Notes: generated from the sequence alone by a model not told the origin. A DNA stretch of 12,410 nt from DASQFY01 sp036397815 (GCA_036397815.1 DASWIE010000066.1:1-12410); one strand, 5' to 3'. Counted from the stretch's first letter, positions 1-6,970 are shown. Program-made: numbers and translations.

Positions 1-62
1 TCGCGCGAGGCCAGCCCGCCGAACTCGATCCGGTCCGGAACCTCGCTGAAGAAGCCAGCCAT
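1..62 (-). CDS. xylA: N-terminus of probable xylose isomerase (partial, runs off left edge)
   Basis: Reading leftward from an ATG at 62, the 20 complete codons give MAGFFSEVPDRIEFGGLASR, followed by GA, so the next residue is Asp or Glu. The opening Phe-Phe, the E-V-P-x-x-I segment and the Gly-x-x-S turn resemble the start of bacterial xylose isomerases, which interconvert D-xylose and D-xylulose in the cytoplasm. A GGAGG Shine-Dalgarno (minus strand, 76-72) lies 9 nt before the ATG and supports this start. Another ATG at 78 is out of frame. Only about 21 residues are visible and none is catalytic, so the family call rests on N-terminal resemblance recalled from memory. Another sugar isomerase is possible. 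Confidence 0.5.
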   Translation of the reverse strand, partial: MAGFFSEVPDRIEFGGLASR

Positions 63-71
63 GCCCTGCGA

Positions 72-76
72 CCTCC
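72..76 (-). promoter_or_regulatory. Ribosome binding site of the leftward xylA-like gene
   Basis: GGAGG on the minus strand, 9 nt from the ATG at 62. It is the clearest Shine-Dalgarno in the window and fixes the start of the partial gene. Confidence 0.65.
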
Positions 77-107
77 ATGCTGACGCACGCGCTTCCTGAT
101 CGGAACG

Positions 108-113
108 ACGGTA
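108..113 (-). promoter_or_regulatory. Candidate -10 box (TACCGT) for the leftward xylA-like gene
   Basis: The minus strand reads TGCTACCGTC here, an extended -10 form (TGn followed by TAnnnT). The identical 10-mer occurs directly upstream of the glycosyltransferase at 9399. It lies 45 nt before the start codon, leaving room for a short leader with the GGAGG site. A TTGACA sits at 130-125 but only 11 nt away, too close to act as its -35. At the usual 17-nt distance there is only a weak TTTTCG. Confidence 0.4.
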
Positions 114-158
114 GCAAATGCGATTGTCAACGAAAACACAAATCTCGATGCCTAGGTA

Positions 159-245
159 TCAGCGCAGTTGCTCCCCGGGCACGTATCGGCCATCGAGGAC
201 GCCGTTGATGGGCGAATCGAGCCATTCGATGGCCAGATCGTGCAT
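159..245 (-). pseudogene. Possible remnant of a GntR-family regulator N-terminus
   Basis: A leftward reading from an ATG at 245 gives 28 residues ending G-V-L-D-G-R-Y-V-P-G-E-Q-L-R and then a stop at 159-161. The string GVLDGRYVPGEQLR matches the well-known start of the GntR winged helix-turn-helix (pattern I-x-x-G-x-x-x-G-R-Y-x-P-G-E-x-L). The rest of the DNA-binding domain is absent after the stop, so this would be a broken relic. It lies upstream of, and on the same strand as, the xylA-like gene, where a sugar-responsive GntR regulator would be plausible. The match is short and could be chance. Confidence 0.25.
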
Positions 246-296
246 CAGCGACACATCCGCGCAAGGGACAATGGCTCGATGGCGGCCAGCGGTCGC

Positions 297-380
297 TCGT
301 TGGCCGATGCGTGCGCCCGCTGCAAACGCGCGGCGGGATGGCGCGTTCGTTGGCCGATGTGTGCGCCCGGGGCAGACGCG
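297..380. repeat. Two-copy direct repeat, 34-bp units with a 50-bp period
   Basis: Units at 297-330 and 347-380 match at 30 of 34 positions by eye. They share the core TCGTTGGCCGATG, then GTGCGCCCG, then GCA and ACGCG. The 16 bases between units are not conserved. With only two units, this is an intergenic duplication or a fragment of a dispersed element rather than a CRISPR array. Confidence 0.6.
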
Positions 381-446
381 GTGAGGTGTCGCCCGCACTC
401 TGCAGGATGGGTCGATCGTACGCCCGGCGCCCCGCAGATGCCGTGG

Positions 447-452
447 TAGGGT
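447..452 (+). promoter_or_regulatory. Candidate -10 box (TAGGGT) for mreBC
   Basis: The sequence TGGTAGGGT has the extended -10 form TGn-TAnnnT. No good -35 is visible 16-18 nt upstream. Transcription starting about 7 nt downstream would leave a leader of roughly 95 nt to the TTG at 554, or only about 7 nt if the in-frame GTG at 467 is used. Confidence 0.35.
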
Positions 453-553
453 AGCGCCGCGTCAAGGTGCTTCCGAGCACCACATCGATTCTCAAATTCG
501 CGTCCGCCCTGTCGTGCCACGGGCCGGCGACCACGAGCATCACGAGAGGGACC

Positions 554-1609
554 TTGGGACTCTTCGACGGCCTGCTCGGCCTCCTCAGTCACGACGTCGG
601 CATCGACCTCGGCACGGCCAACACGCTGGTCACGGTCCGCAACCGCGGCATCGTCATCAGCGAGCCGAGCGTGGTCGCCATGGACACGCGCACGAAGCAC
701 GTCCTGGCCATCGGTGCCGAGGCGAAGCGGATGGTGGGTCGCACGCCGGCCAACATCGTCGCCATTCGTCCGCTGCGCGACGGCGTCATCAGCGACTTCG
801 ACGTGACCGAGCAGATGATCCGGTACTTCATCAAGAAGGTCCACGACCGATACGCGCGCATCCCGCGGCCCCGCGTGCTCGTCGGCATCCCGTCCGGCGT
901 GACGGAGGTCGAGAAGCGGGCCGTGCGCGACGCGACCATCAACGCCGGGGCACGCTGGGCCAGGCTCATCGAGGAGCCGATGGCGGCCGCCATCGGCGCC
1001 GGACTGCCGGTGAGCGAGCCGTCCGGCAGCCTGATCGTCGACATCGGCGGCGGCACCACCGAGGTGGCGGTCATCAGCCTGGGCGGGATCGTGGTGAGCC
1101 GGTCGATCCGCATCGGCGGCGACGAGATGGACACCGACATCGTCAGCTTCGCGCGCCGCGAGTACAACCTGCTGATGGGCGAGCGCACCGCCGAGGAGAT
1201 CAAGATCGCGGTCGGCTCCGCCTATCCGACCGAGAACCCGCGCACCACCACCTTCCGCGGGCGCGACCTGCTGACCGGCCTGCCGCGCAGCGTCGAGGTC
1301 GGCAGCGACCAGATCCGGGAGGCGCTCGAGCCCACCGTGGCCGAGATCATCGACGCCATCAAGGAGACGATCGAGGAGACCCCGCCGGAGCTGGTGGCCG
1401 ACATCATGGACCAGGGCATCGTTCTGGCCGGCGGTGGGGCGCTGCTCGGCGGGCTCGACAAGCGGGTCGCGGAGGCGACCCAGATGCCCGTGCACATCGC
1501 CGACGATCCGCTCACCTGCGTTGTGCGCGGCTGCGGTCGCGTCCTGGAAGAGCTCGACAGCCTGGAGCGCGTCCTCGTCAGCGAACAGTTCACCCGCGCG
1601 CCGCGCTAG
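554..1609 (+). CDS. mreB: Rod shape-determining protein MreB
   Basis: Bacterial actin homologue that polymerises under the membrane and positions the peptidoglycan elongation machinery. The actin-fold motifs occur in order: phosphate-1 loop VGIDLGTANTLV, the EEPMAAAIGAG segment, phosphate-2 loop DIGGGTTEVAVISLGG, the ERTAEEIKIAVGSAYP helix and the adenosine motif LAGGGALLGGLD. The C-terminus (ADDPLTCVVRGCGRVLEE) is typical. The chosen start is the TTG at 554 because MreB proteins normally begin G-L-F-x-x-L-L-G-L-x-S-x-D, as here (LGLFDGLLGLLSHD), giving 351 residues. A purine-rich GAGAGGG sits just upstream, rather close. The frame stays open to a GTG at 467, whose 29 extra residues look unlike MreB. 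mreC follows after 27 nt. Confidence 0.95.
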   Translation: MGLFDGLLGLLSHDVGIDLGTANTLVTVRNRGIVISEPSVVAMDTRTKHVLAIGAEAKRMVGRTPANIVAIRPLRDGVISDFDVTEQMIRYFIKKVHDRYARIPRPRVLVGIPSGVTEVEKRAVRDATINAGARWARLIEEPMAAAIGAGLPVSEPSGSLIVDIGGGTTEVAVISLGGIVVSRSIRIGGDEMDTDIVSFARREYNLLMGERTAEEIKIAVGSAYPTENPRTTTFRGRDLLTGLPRSVEVGSDQIREALEPTVAEIIDAIKETIEETPPELVADIMDQGIVLAGGGALLGGLDKRVAEATQMPVHIADDPLTCVVRGCGRVLEELDSLERVLVSEQFTRAPR

Positions 1610-1636
1610 GCGGCGCGGCGCCATCGGTCGCCAGCC

Positions 1637-2491
1637 ATGATCGGCAGCCCGCACCGGCGAACCCGCACTGGCCTGTGGTACGCCGCCTTCGTGATCGTCT
1701 CGCTGCTGCTCCTGCTTGCCTCGCAGACCGATGCGGCGCTCTCCCTGCAGCGGGTCAGTGCCCGCGCGCTGGATCCCGTGCGGCAGGCTATCTCGGGCGT
1801 CGGGCAGGGAGTCGCGGGCGTGTTCGGCACGATCGGAGAGATCGATCGCCTGCGCACTGAGAACGACGACCTGCGGCGCCGGCTGGCAGGCATGGAGCAG
1901 CGCATCGCCGAGCTCGAGGGAGCCGCCGCCGAGAACGAGGAGCTGCGCGAGCTGCTGGGCCTGACACAGTCGCTCGAGATGGACCTCCTGCCGGTCAGGG
2001 TCATCAGCCGCGACCCGAGCAACTTCACCTGGGAGGTCGGGATCGACGCGGGGACGGTCGATGGCCTGGCGGTCGGCATGCCGGTCGTCGGCTCGGCGGA
2101 GGGTGCCGGGGCCCTTGCCGGCACGGTGGTGTCGGTCGGGTCGGACACGGCGACCGTGCGGCTGGTGGTCGACACGCGCACCAGCGTGGTGGCGCTCGAC
2201 CAGCAGAGCCGGGCCCTCGGCCTGGTGCAGGGCCAGCTTGGCGGGCAGCTGGTGATGGTGCAGGTGGCCGTCACCGACGAGCTCGCTGTGGGCGACACGA
2301 TCGTGACGGCCGGGCTGGCACTCGAGCAGGCCGTCGCGCGGAGCCCGTACCCGAAGGGGCTTCTGATCGGCCACGTCCTGGCGGTCGAGCCGGACACCAA
2401 CGCGCTGACCCAGACGGCCTTCGTGCGTGCCGCCCTCGACTTCGGGCGACTCGAGCGCCTGCTCGTGGTGCTGGAGTTCCGCCAGGACTGA
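1637..2491 (+). CDS. mreC: Rod shape-determining protein MreC
   Basis: Bitopic membrane protein that links cytoplasmic MreB filaments to periplasmic wall synthases of the elongasome. The 284-residue product has a short basic N-terminus, one transmembrane segment (about residues 13-28, Leu/Val-rich), an amphipathic coiled coil with the pattern L-R-x-E-N-D-D-L-R-R-R-L (about 70-110), and then the MreC beta-barrel region with V-I-S-R-D-P-S-N-F-T-W and later K-G-L-L-I-G-H-V. This is the standard MreC architecture and length. No clear Shine-Dalgarno precedes the ATG, so translation is probably coupled to mreB 27 nt upstream. The usual mreD, PBP2 and rodA genes do not follow. Confidence 0.93.
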   Translation: MIGSPHRRTRTGLWYAAFVIVSLLLLLASQTDAALSLQRVSARALDPVRQAISGVGQGVAGVFGTIGEIDRLRTENDDLRRRLAGMEQRIAELEGAAAENEELRELLGLTQSLEMDLLPVRVISRDPSNFTWEVGIDAGTVDGLAVGMPVVGSAEGAGALAGTVVSVGSDTATVRLVVDTRTSVVALDQQSRALGLVQGQLGGQLVMVQVAVTDELAVGDTIVTAGLALEQAVARSPYPKGLLIGHVLAVEPDTNALTQTAFVRAALDFGRLERLLVVLEFRQD

Positions 2492-2530
2492 GCGCCGCCG
2501 TTCGTCCGGGGTTGCCCTGATGCACATGGC

Positions 2531-2570
2531 CCCATCGTGCCCGACCTCGCGCGGACCATCGGGTGATGGG
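2531..2570 (+). terminator. Interrupted hairpin after mreC
   Basis: CCCATC (2531-2536) pairs with GATGGG (2565-2570), and inside it CCCGA (2540-2544) pairs with TCGGG (2559-2563), giving 11 bp around a 14-nt loop with a small asymmetric bulge. A pyrimidine-rich CTTCGTCTCT follows, but no true T-run. The location 40 nt past the mreC stop and before the next gene's promoter fits a terminator. Confidence 0.45.
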
Positions 2571-2589
2571 CTTCGTCTCTCCGCGCCGG

Positions 2590-2595
2590 TACCGT
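2590..2595 (+). promoter_or_regulatory. Candidate -10 box (TACCGT) for the first CWB2 gene
   Basis: TACCGT followed by C, the same heptamer as upstream of the xylA-like gene and the glycosyltransferase. It lies after the mreC terminator hairpin and about 67 nt before the TTG start of the downstream gene. No -35 element is recognisable. Confidence 0.35.
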
Positions 2596-2651
2596 CAGGG
2601 AACGAGAAATCTCACTTGGCTAATTGAGTGGCCTGCCCCTGAACGGAACGT

Positions 2652-2655
2652 GGAG
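2652..2655 (+). promoter_or_regulatory. Ribosome binding site deciding a TTG start
   Basis: GGAG 7 nt before the TTG at 2663. It favours 2663 over the in-frame TTG at 2624, which has no ribosome binding site and would put 13 extra residues ahead of the signal peptide. Confidence 0.5.
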
Positions 2656-2662
2656 ACCTGCA

Positions 2663-4465
2663 TTGCGAGACCGGATTCGAACCTCGATCACCGCTGGCAT
2701 CGTCCTGGCGCTTGCCTGGACAATGCTCGCCATCGCCCCGGTGGGCGCGGCAGGCGAGAAGGTCGTGATCATCGTGGGCCCCACCGGCTCGCAGACCGCT
2801 GGCTACCGCAACACCGGCGACCAGATCGCAGCCACCGCTGAAGCCGCGGGAGCGACGGTGGTGAAGGTCTACTCTCCGAACGCGACCTGGGCGAACGTGC
2901 AGGCCGCCGTCAACGGCGCCAACGTCGTCGTCTACCTGGGCCACGGCAACGGGTACCCCAATCCGTACAGCGCCACCGAGAACACCGACCGCGTGAACGG
3001 CTGGGGGCTGAACCGAACCGCAAGCAACGGCGACTCGGACGACTGGTCGAGCACCATGGTCTACTGCGGTGAGAAGGCGCTGCTGGGCACCCTCACCAGC
3101 TCCGATGGCGCTGCGCAGCGGCAGTACTGCTCGGGCGGGATCAGCCCGGCTCCTGGCTTCGTGATGATCTACAACAAGGCCTGCTACACGCCCGGCGCCG
3201 GCGAAAGCTTCGACGTCAACGCGACCGAGGCGGTCGCCTTCGCGCGCGTCAGGCATTACAGCTATCCGGTGCTGGCGATGGGTGCCAGTGCGTACTTCGC
3301 GACCGACCTCCACAACGGCGCCCAGTACCTCGTGGACACGATCCTGCGCAACCCGACCATGACCTACGGCGACGTCGCGCGCTACGCCCCCGGATACGAT
3401 GCCGCGGCACAGCGCCAGTTCGGTCACCCCGACCTCGCGGGCGATCAGGTCTGGATCCAGAAGACGGGCTCGGATCCTGATTACTGGTTCGGATACGCTG
3501 GCAATCCGGAAGCCTCATTCGGCAACCCCGGCGCCCCACCCGCTCCCAGCTCCCTCGCGGTCTCGCGCTACGCGGGAGCCGATCGCTATGCCACCGCGGC
3601 AGCGGTCTCGGCCGCCTCCTTCACGCCGGGCGTCCCGGTCGCCTACGTCGCGACCGGCGCCAACTTCCCAGACGCCCTCGCCGGCAGCGCCGCCGCCGCC
3701 GTCCGAGGCGGCCCGATGCTCCTCGTCAGCTCGGCCGGCGTGCCGGCCGCCACCGCCAGCGAACTCACTCGGTTGCAGCCTGGACAGATCGTGGTGCTTG
3801 GTGGGAGCGCCGTGGTCAGCGACGCGACTCTCCAGTCCCTGGCCCCATACGCGACGAGCGGCGTGGTGCGGCGGCTGGCCGGCGGCAACCGCTTCGAGAC
3901 GGCCGCGGCCATCTCGGCCGATACCTTCGGCCCCGGCGTCCCGGTCGCCTTTGTCGCAACCGGGTCGAATTTCCCCGATGCGCTCGCCGGTACGCCGGTC
4001 GCGGGCAGCCAGGGCGGACCGGTGCTGCTGACCGGCAAGACGGAGCTGCCGGCAGCCACGGCTGCCGAGCTTGTACGCCTCCAACCCGCTCGCATCGTCA
4101 TCCTCGGCGGCAGCGGCGTGGTCTCCGATGGTGTCGCCGACGCGCTGGCGGCCTACACGTCCGGTGGCGTGGCGCGCATGGCCGGCGGTGACCGCTACGC
4201 CACCGCGGTGGCGGTGACCACCGCAACGTTCGTCAGCGCCGACGTGGTCTACCTCGCGACCGGAGCCAACTTCCCCGATGCCCTCGCGGGCGGTCCCGTG
4301 GCCGGCATCTGGAATGTGCCGCTGCTGCTGGTTCCTGCCTCAGGCATCCCGGACGTGGTCGCTCAGGAGCTGCTCCGGCTCAACCCTTCCACCGTGGTCA
4401 TCCTCGGCAGCACCGGCGTCGTCAGCGACGCCATCGTGAGCCAGCTGCAGTCACTCTTCCCCTGA
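2663..4465 (+). CDS. Secreted protein: His/Cys hydrolase-like N-terminal domain plus three CWB2 repeats
   Basis: A 600-residue exported protein. Residues 1-31 form a signal peptide (basic start, hydrophobic core, A-P-V-G-A-A before the mature part). Residues 32-290 form one domain that opens with a Rossmann-like strand K-V-V-I-I-V-G-P-T. It has V-V-V-Y-L-G-H-G-N-G with His94 and V-M-I-Y-N-K-A-C-Y-T with Cys174, the hydrophobic-strand-then-His-Gly and hydrophobic-strand-then-Cys layout of clan CD cysteine peptidases (caspase/gingipain fold). Peptidase activity is my inference; the domain is otherwise of unknown function. Cys135 and Cys156 might form a disulfide. Residues 300-600 are three CWB2 repeats that would attach the protein to the wall. 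Start chosen at a TTG with GGAG 7 nt upstream. The gene appears monocistronic, with a hairpin directly after its stop. Confidence 0.8.
   Translation: MRDRIRTSITAGIVLALAWTMLAIAPVGAAGEKVVIIVGPTGSQTAGYRNTGDQIAATAEAAGATVVKVYSPNATWANVQAAVNGANVVVYLGHGNGYPNPYSATENTDRVNGWGLNRTASNGDSDDWSSTMVYCGEKALLGTLTSSDGAAQRQYCSGGISPAPGFVMIYNKACYTPGAGESFDVNATEAVAFARVRHYSYPVLAMGASAYFATDLHNGAQYLVDTILRNPTMTYGDVARYAPGYDAAAQRQFGHPDLAGDQVWIQKTGSDPDYWFGYAGNPEASFGNPGAPPAPSSLAVSRYAGADRYATAAAVSAASFTPGVPVAYVATGANFPDALAGSAAAAVRGGPMLLVSSAGVPAATASELTRLQPGQIVVLGGSAVVSDATLQSLAPYATSGVVRRLAGGNRFETAAAISADTFGPGVPVAFVATGSNFPDALAGTPVAGSQGGPVLLTGKTELPAATAAELVRLQPARIVILGGSGVVSDGVADALAAYTSGGVARMAGGDRYATAVAVTTATFVSADVVYLATGANFPDALAGGPVAGIWNVPLLLVPASGIPDVVAQELLRLNPSTVVILGSTGVVSDAIVSQLQSLFP
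3560..4462 (+). repeat. CWB2 repeat triplet of the first surface protein
   Basis: Three protein-level tandem repeats of about 100 residues begin near 3560, 3863 and 4169. Each starts with an R-x-x-G-x-x-R-[YF]-x-T-A block, continues with A-T-G-[AS]-N-F-P-D-A-L-A-G, a P-[ML]-L-L or P-V-L-L strand, and closes with an I-V-[VI]-L-G-G-type strand before V-V-S-D. This matches putative cell wall-binding repeat 2 (Pfam CW_binding_2). Confidence 0.9.
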
Positions 4466-4485
4466 GCCCGGCCGGCGGGCCGGGC
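4466..4485 (+). terminator. Perfect GC hairpin directly after the first CWB2 gene
   Basis: GCCCGGCC (4466-4473) pairs perfectly with GGCCGGGC (4478-4485) around the 4-nt loop GGCG, starting at the base after the TGA stop. The DNA downstream is only mildly T-rich (CATTCGTACCATTTC), so it is not a classical U-run terminator, but the stem is very stable. Confidence 0.5.
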
Positions 4486-4520
4486 CATTCGTACCATTTC
4501 CTCCATTTGGTGCGGACGGG

Positions 4521-4526
4521 TAAGGT
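4521..4526 (+). promoter_or_regulatory. Candidate -10 box (TAAGGT) for the GH18-CWB2 gene
   Basis: A TAnnnT hexamer downstream of the preceding hairpin and about 67 nt before the probable ATG. No -35 match is seen, so the call rests on position and on similarity to the boxes before the other genes here. Confidence 0.3.
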
Positions 4527-4593
4527 GTCCCTGAGTGCGGTCTGGGCGAGCTTCTGACCGCAGCCCTCAATGTGGGAGACCGAACCTGAAGTG

Positions 4594-6903
4594 ATGATCC
4601 GCCGTCGATCGGTCGTTTCCGCGGCTCTTGCCATGGCGATCACCGCCCTGGCGCTGGCTCCGGCCGCGGCCGCGGATCCGCAGCCGGGCTCGGTGACCCT
4701 GCCCGACGGTCGCGTTCTGCCACCGCTGCCGGCCGAGCTGCTCGAGCCATCTGTGCATGCCGCCATGCTGCACGAGCACGAGGCCGTGCCGCTCGGCTTC
4801 GCGCCGGATGGGGCGAGCTCATCGGTCGCACAAGACGCGCCGAAGGGGGCCGTCAACGGTGGGCCGGACCAGCTGGTCGCTGCTGGCGGTTCGGCAGCCG
4901 GGCCGGCTGGGCCGTTGCCGAACGGGCTGCGCAAGGAGGTCCTCGGGTTCCTGCCGTACTGGATGCTGGACGCGGAGTCCTTGTCGTCGATGCGCTATGA
5001 CCTCACGTCGACGATCGCCTATTTCAGCATCGGCGCCGCCGCGGACGGCAGTCTGCAGCGCACCGGTTCGGGCTGGTCGGGATGGAATTCGGGTGCGCTG
5101 AGCCAGGTGATCAACCTCGCCCATGCGCGCGGGGTGCGAGTGGTGCCAACCATCACGCTCATGTCCTGGTCGGATTACACCGCCCTGACGACGCTGCTCA
5201 GCAGCGCCACGTACCGCTCGCAGCTGATCGGCGAGATCGCCGGGATCATCGCCGCGCGGCAGGCGGACGGCGTGAATATCGACTTCGAGCCGGTTCCGAC
5301 CTCCCTGCGCTCGGCCTTCACCGATTTCATCCGCGAGCTCAAGGCCGGCCTGATGGCGGCCGGCGTGGGCAGCTACCTGACGGTTGACACCATGGCCGGA
5401 GCGGCGACCTGGGCGACCGGCTACGACCTGGCGGGCCTGACCGCGCCAGGGGCCGCCGACGCCGTGATGGTGATGGCCTATGACTTCAGCTGGTCCGGCT
5501 CGGGCCGAGCAGGCGGCGTCGCGCCACTCTCGAGTCCGTACATGCTCGACGCCAGCGAGGCCGTGGCTGACCACCTTGCCATGGTCGACGGCAGCAAGAT
5601 CATCTGGGGCATCCCGTACTACGGGCGGACCTGGCCCACCTTGTCGGACGCGGTCAATTCACCAACCTGTCGCGCCACTTCGCCGCCGACCTGCCCAGAC
5701 TCGCAGATCACCGCCCCTGGAGCGTCGGCCGCGTACTACTACACCGGTGCTCTGAACCACGTCGCGCAGTTCGGCCGGCGCTGGGATGACGTGGGCGGCG
5801 TGCCCTGGTATGCGTGGTACGACTCCCCCAACACGACCTGGCGGCAGGGCTACTACGACGACACCCAGTCGCTCGGCCTCAAGTACGACCTCGTGATAGG
5901 CAATGACCTCGCCGGGATCGGCATCTGGACGCTGCTCATGGACCAGGGGCGAGACGAGCTCTGGCACGTCATCGACGATCGATTCCGCCGCGCCGATGCG
6001 CGTCTGGCCGGCGCCGATCGCTACGCCACCGCGGCCGCGATCAGCTCGAACTTCTTTGCCGTCGGTCCTCCGGTCGCCTTCATCGCAACCGGCGCCAACT
6101 TCCCCGATGCGCTCTCCGCCAGCCCTGCCGCGGCGCTGGGCCGCGGTCCGGTCCTCCTCACCCAGCCAGGCTCCCTGCCACAGGCAACCATCGACGAGCT
6201 GCTGCGCCTCCGGCCGGGATCGATCATCGTGGTGGGTGGCGTCGGGGTCGTCAGTGACCAGGTTGTCGGGCAGCTCGCCTCCTACACGTCAGGCCCCGTG
6301 AGCCGCCTGGCCGGTGCCGACCGCTACGCCACCGCCGCGGCGATCAGCCGCGCCTGGTTCGGCCCCGGTGGATCGGTCGCCTACGTGGCGACCGGCGCCA
6401 ACTTCCCGGACGCGCTGTCGGCTGGGACCGCCGCCGCCGGCGCCGGCGCGCCCGTTCTGCTGGTGACCCGCGACGGGGTGCCCAGCGCCACCGCAGACGA
6501 GCTCGCCCGCCTGCGCCCCGGGCGGATCGTGGTCGTCGGTGGCGCCGGCGTCGTCACCGACATCGTGCTCGCGCGGCTGGCGAGCTTTACGAGTGGGTCC
6601 GTTTCGCGGATCGCCGGGCCTGATCGCTACGCCACCGCCGTGGCGGTCAGCGCGGCCACCTTCGGCGCCGACGCGCCCGTTGAGGTGCTCGTCGCGACCG
6701 GAGCCAACTTCCCGGATGCGGTGGCGGGCGCTGCGGCGGCCGGCGTGCAGCGCGCTCCGCTCCTGCTGGTGTCCCCCACCGGCCTGCCGACGTCGGTGGC
6801 GGTTGAGCTGCAACGCCTCAGCGCCCCGAACACCTGGCTGCTTGGCTCGACCGGTGCGATCTCCGACTCGGTGCGCGACCAGATCCGCGCGCTCTGGTAC
6901 TGA
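4594..6903 (+). CDS. Secreted GH18-type glycoside hydrolase with three CWB2 repeats
   Basis: A 769-residue exported protein. A signal peptide (M-I-R-R-R, then an Ala/Leu core ending A-P-A-A-A-A) is followed by a linker. A TIM-barrel GH18 domain (about 114-465) begins K-E-V-L-G-F-L-P-Y-W. The catalytic strand reads D-G-V-N-I-D-F-E with proton donor Glu232, followed by M-A-Y-D and a late G-I-G-I-W strand. GH18 enzymes cleave beta-1,4 GlcNAc-containing glycans. Members with GVNIDFE, such as Bacillus spore-germination YaaH/SleL, act on peptidoglycan, so wall remodelling is more likely here than chitin digestion (inference). Residues about 469-769 are three CWB2 repeats. Starts at 4570 and 4591 are also possible; 4594 gives the cleanest signal peptide, with GGGAG 15 nt upstream. 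Confidence 0.87.
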   Translation: MIRRRSVVSAALAMAITALALAPAAAADPQPGSVTLPDGRVLPPLPAELLEPSVHAAMLHEHEAVPLGFAPDGASSSVAQDAPKGAVNGGPDQLVAAGGSAAGPAGPLPNGLRKEVLGFLPYWMLDAESLSSMRYDLTSTIAYFSIGAAADGSLQRTGSGWSGWNSGALSQVINLAHARGVRVVPTITLMSWSDYTALTTLLSSATYRSQLIGEIAGIIAARQADGVNIDFEPVPTSLRSAFTDFIRELKAGLMAAGVGSYLTVDTMAGAATWATGYDLAGLTAPGAADAVMVMAYDFSWSGSGRAGGVAPLSSPYMLDASEAVADHLAMVDGSKIIWGIPYYGRTWPTLSDAVNSPTCRATSPPTCPDSQITAPGASAAYYYTGALNHVAQFGRRWDDVGGVPWYAWYDSPNTTWRQGYYDDTQSLGLKYDLVIGNDLAGIGIWTLLMDQGRDELWHVIDDRFRRADARLAGADRYATAAAISSNFFAVGPPVAFIATGANFPDALSASPAAALGRGPVLLTQPGSLPQATIDELLRLRPGSIIVVGGVGVVSDQVVGQLASYTSGPVSRLAGADRYATAAAISRAWFGPGGSVAYVATGANFPDALSAGTAAAGAGAPVLLVTRDGVPSATADELARLRPGRIVVVGGAGVVTDIVLARLASFTSGSVSRIAGPDRYATAVAVSAATFGADAPVEVLVATGANFPDAVAGAAAAGVQRAPLLLVSPTGLPTSVAVELQRLSAPNTWLLGSTGAISDSVRDQIRALWY
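5998..6900 (+). repeat. CWB2 repeat triplet of the GH18 protein
   Basis: Three repeats begin near 5998, 6298 and 6601, each opening R-[LI]-A-G-[AP]-D-R-Y-A-T-A and carrying A-T-G-A-N-F-P-D-A. The third has the T-A-V-A-V and P-L-L-L-V-S features also seen in the third repeat of the two neighbouring proteins. It ends directly at the C-terminus. Confidence 0.9.
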
Positions 6904-6913
6904 TCGCCGCCCG

Positions 6914-6919
6914 TACCGT
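6914..6919 (+). promoter_or_regulatory. TACCGT box downstream of the GH18 gene
   Basis: GTACCGTC, the same motif as at 2590 and, on the minus strand, at 108-113 and 9409-9414. It lies 105 nt before the next start codon. It may be an alternative promoter for the CAP-domain gene, or coincidence. TAGCCT at 6971-6976 competes for the role. Confidence 0.25.
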
Positions 6920-6970
6920 CGTCGGCGTCAATCAGAACATCGGGCCATGGTGGTGCCTCGCGGCCGTCCG

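Larger units (their letters stand above)
63..553. other. Long divergent intergenic region between xylA-like gene and mreB
   Basis: About 490 bases with no convincing intact gene on either strand. It holds the leader and candidate promoter of the leftward gene, the possible GntR remnant (159-245), an 11-bp inverted repeat (216-226 with 270-280, 43-nt spacer), the 50-bp-period direct repeat (297-380) and a candidate mreB promoter box (447-452). The open frames crossing it have low-complexity, Arg/Ala-rich translations typical of high-GC noise. Confidence 0.6.

Noticed and set aside
125..130. TTGACA on the minus strand as a -35 element
   Set aside because: The nearest convincing -10 (113-108) is only 11 nt away, and nothing resembling TAnnnT lies at 16-18 nt spacing.
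216..280. Inverted repeat ATCGAGCCATT / AATGGCTCGAT as a mobile-element end or terminator
   Set aside because: It is 11 bp with a 43-nt spacer, no target-site duplication, no T-run and no transposase. It may be chance.
297..380. CRISPR array
   Set aside because: There are only two units, diverged at 4 of 34 positions, with a 16-nt gap too short for a spacer, and no cas genes are visible.
245..2527. Very long minus-strand open frame opposite mreB and mreC
   Set aside because: Its translation is His/Arg/Asp/Ala-rich low-complexity sequence with no recognisable motif. It mirrors the high-GC codon positions of mreB/mreC, which have clear family motifs.
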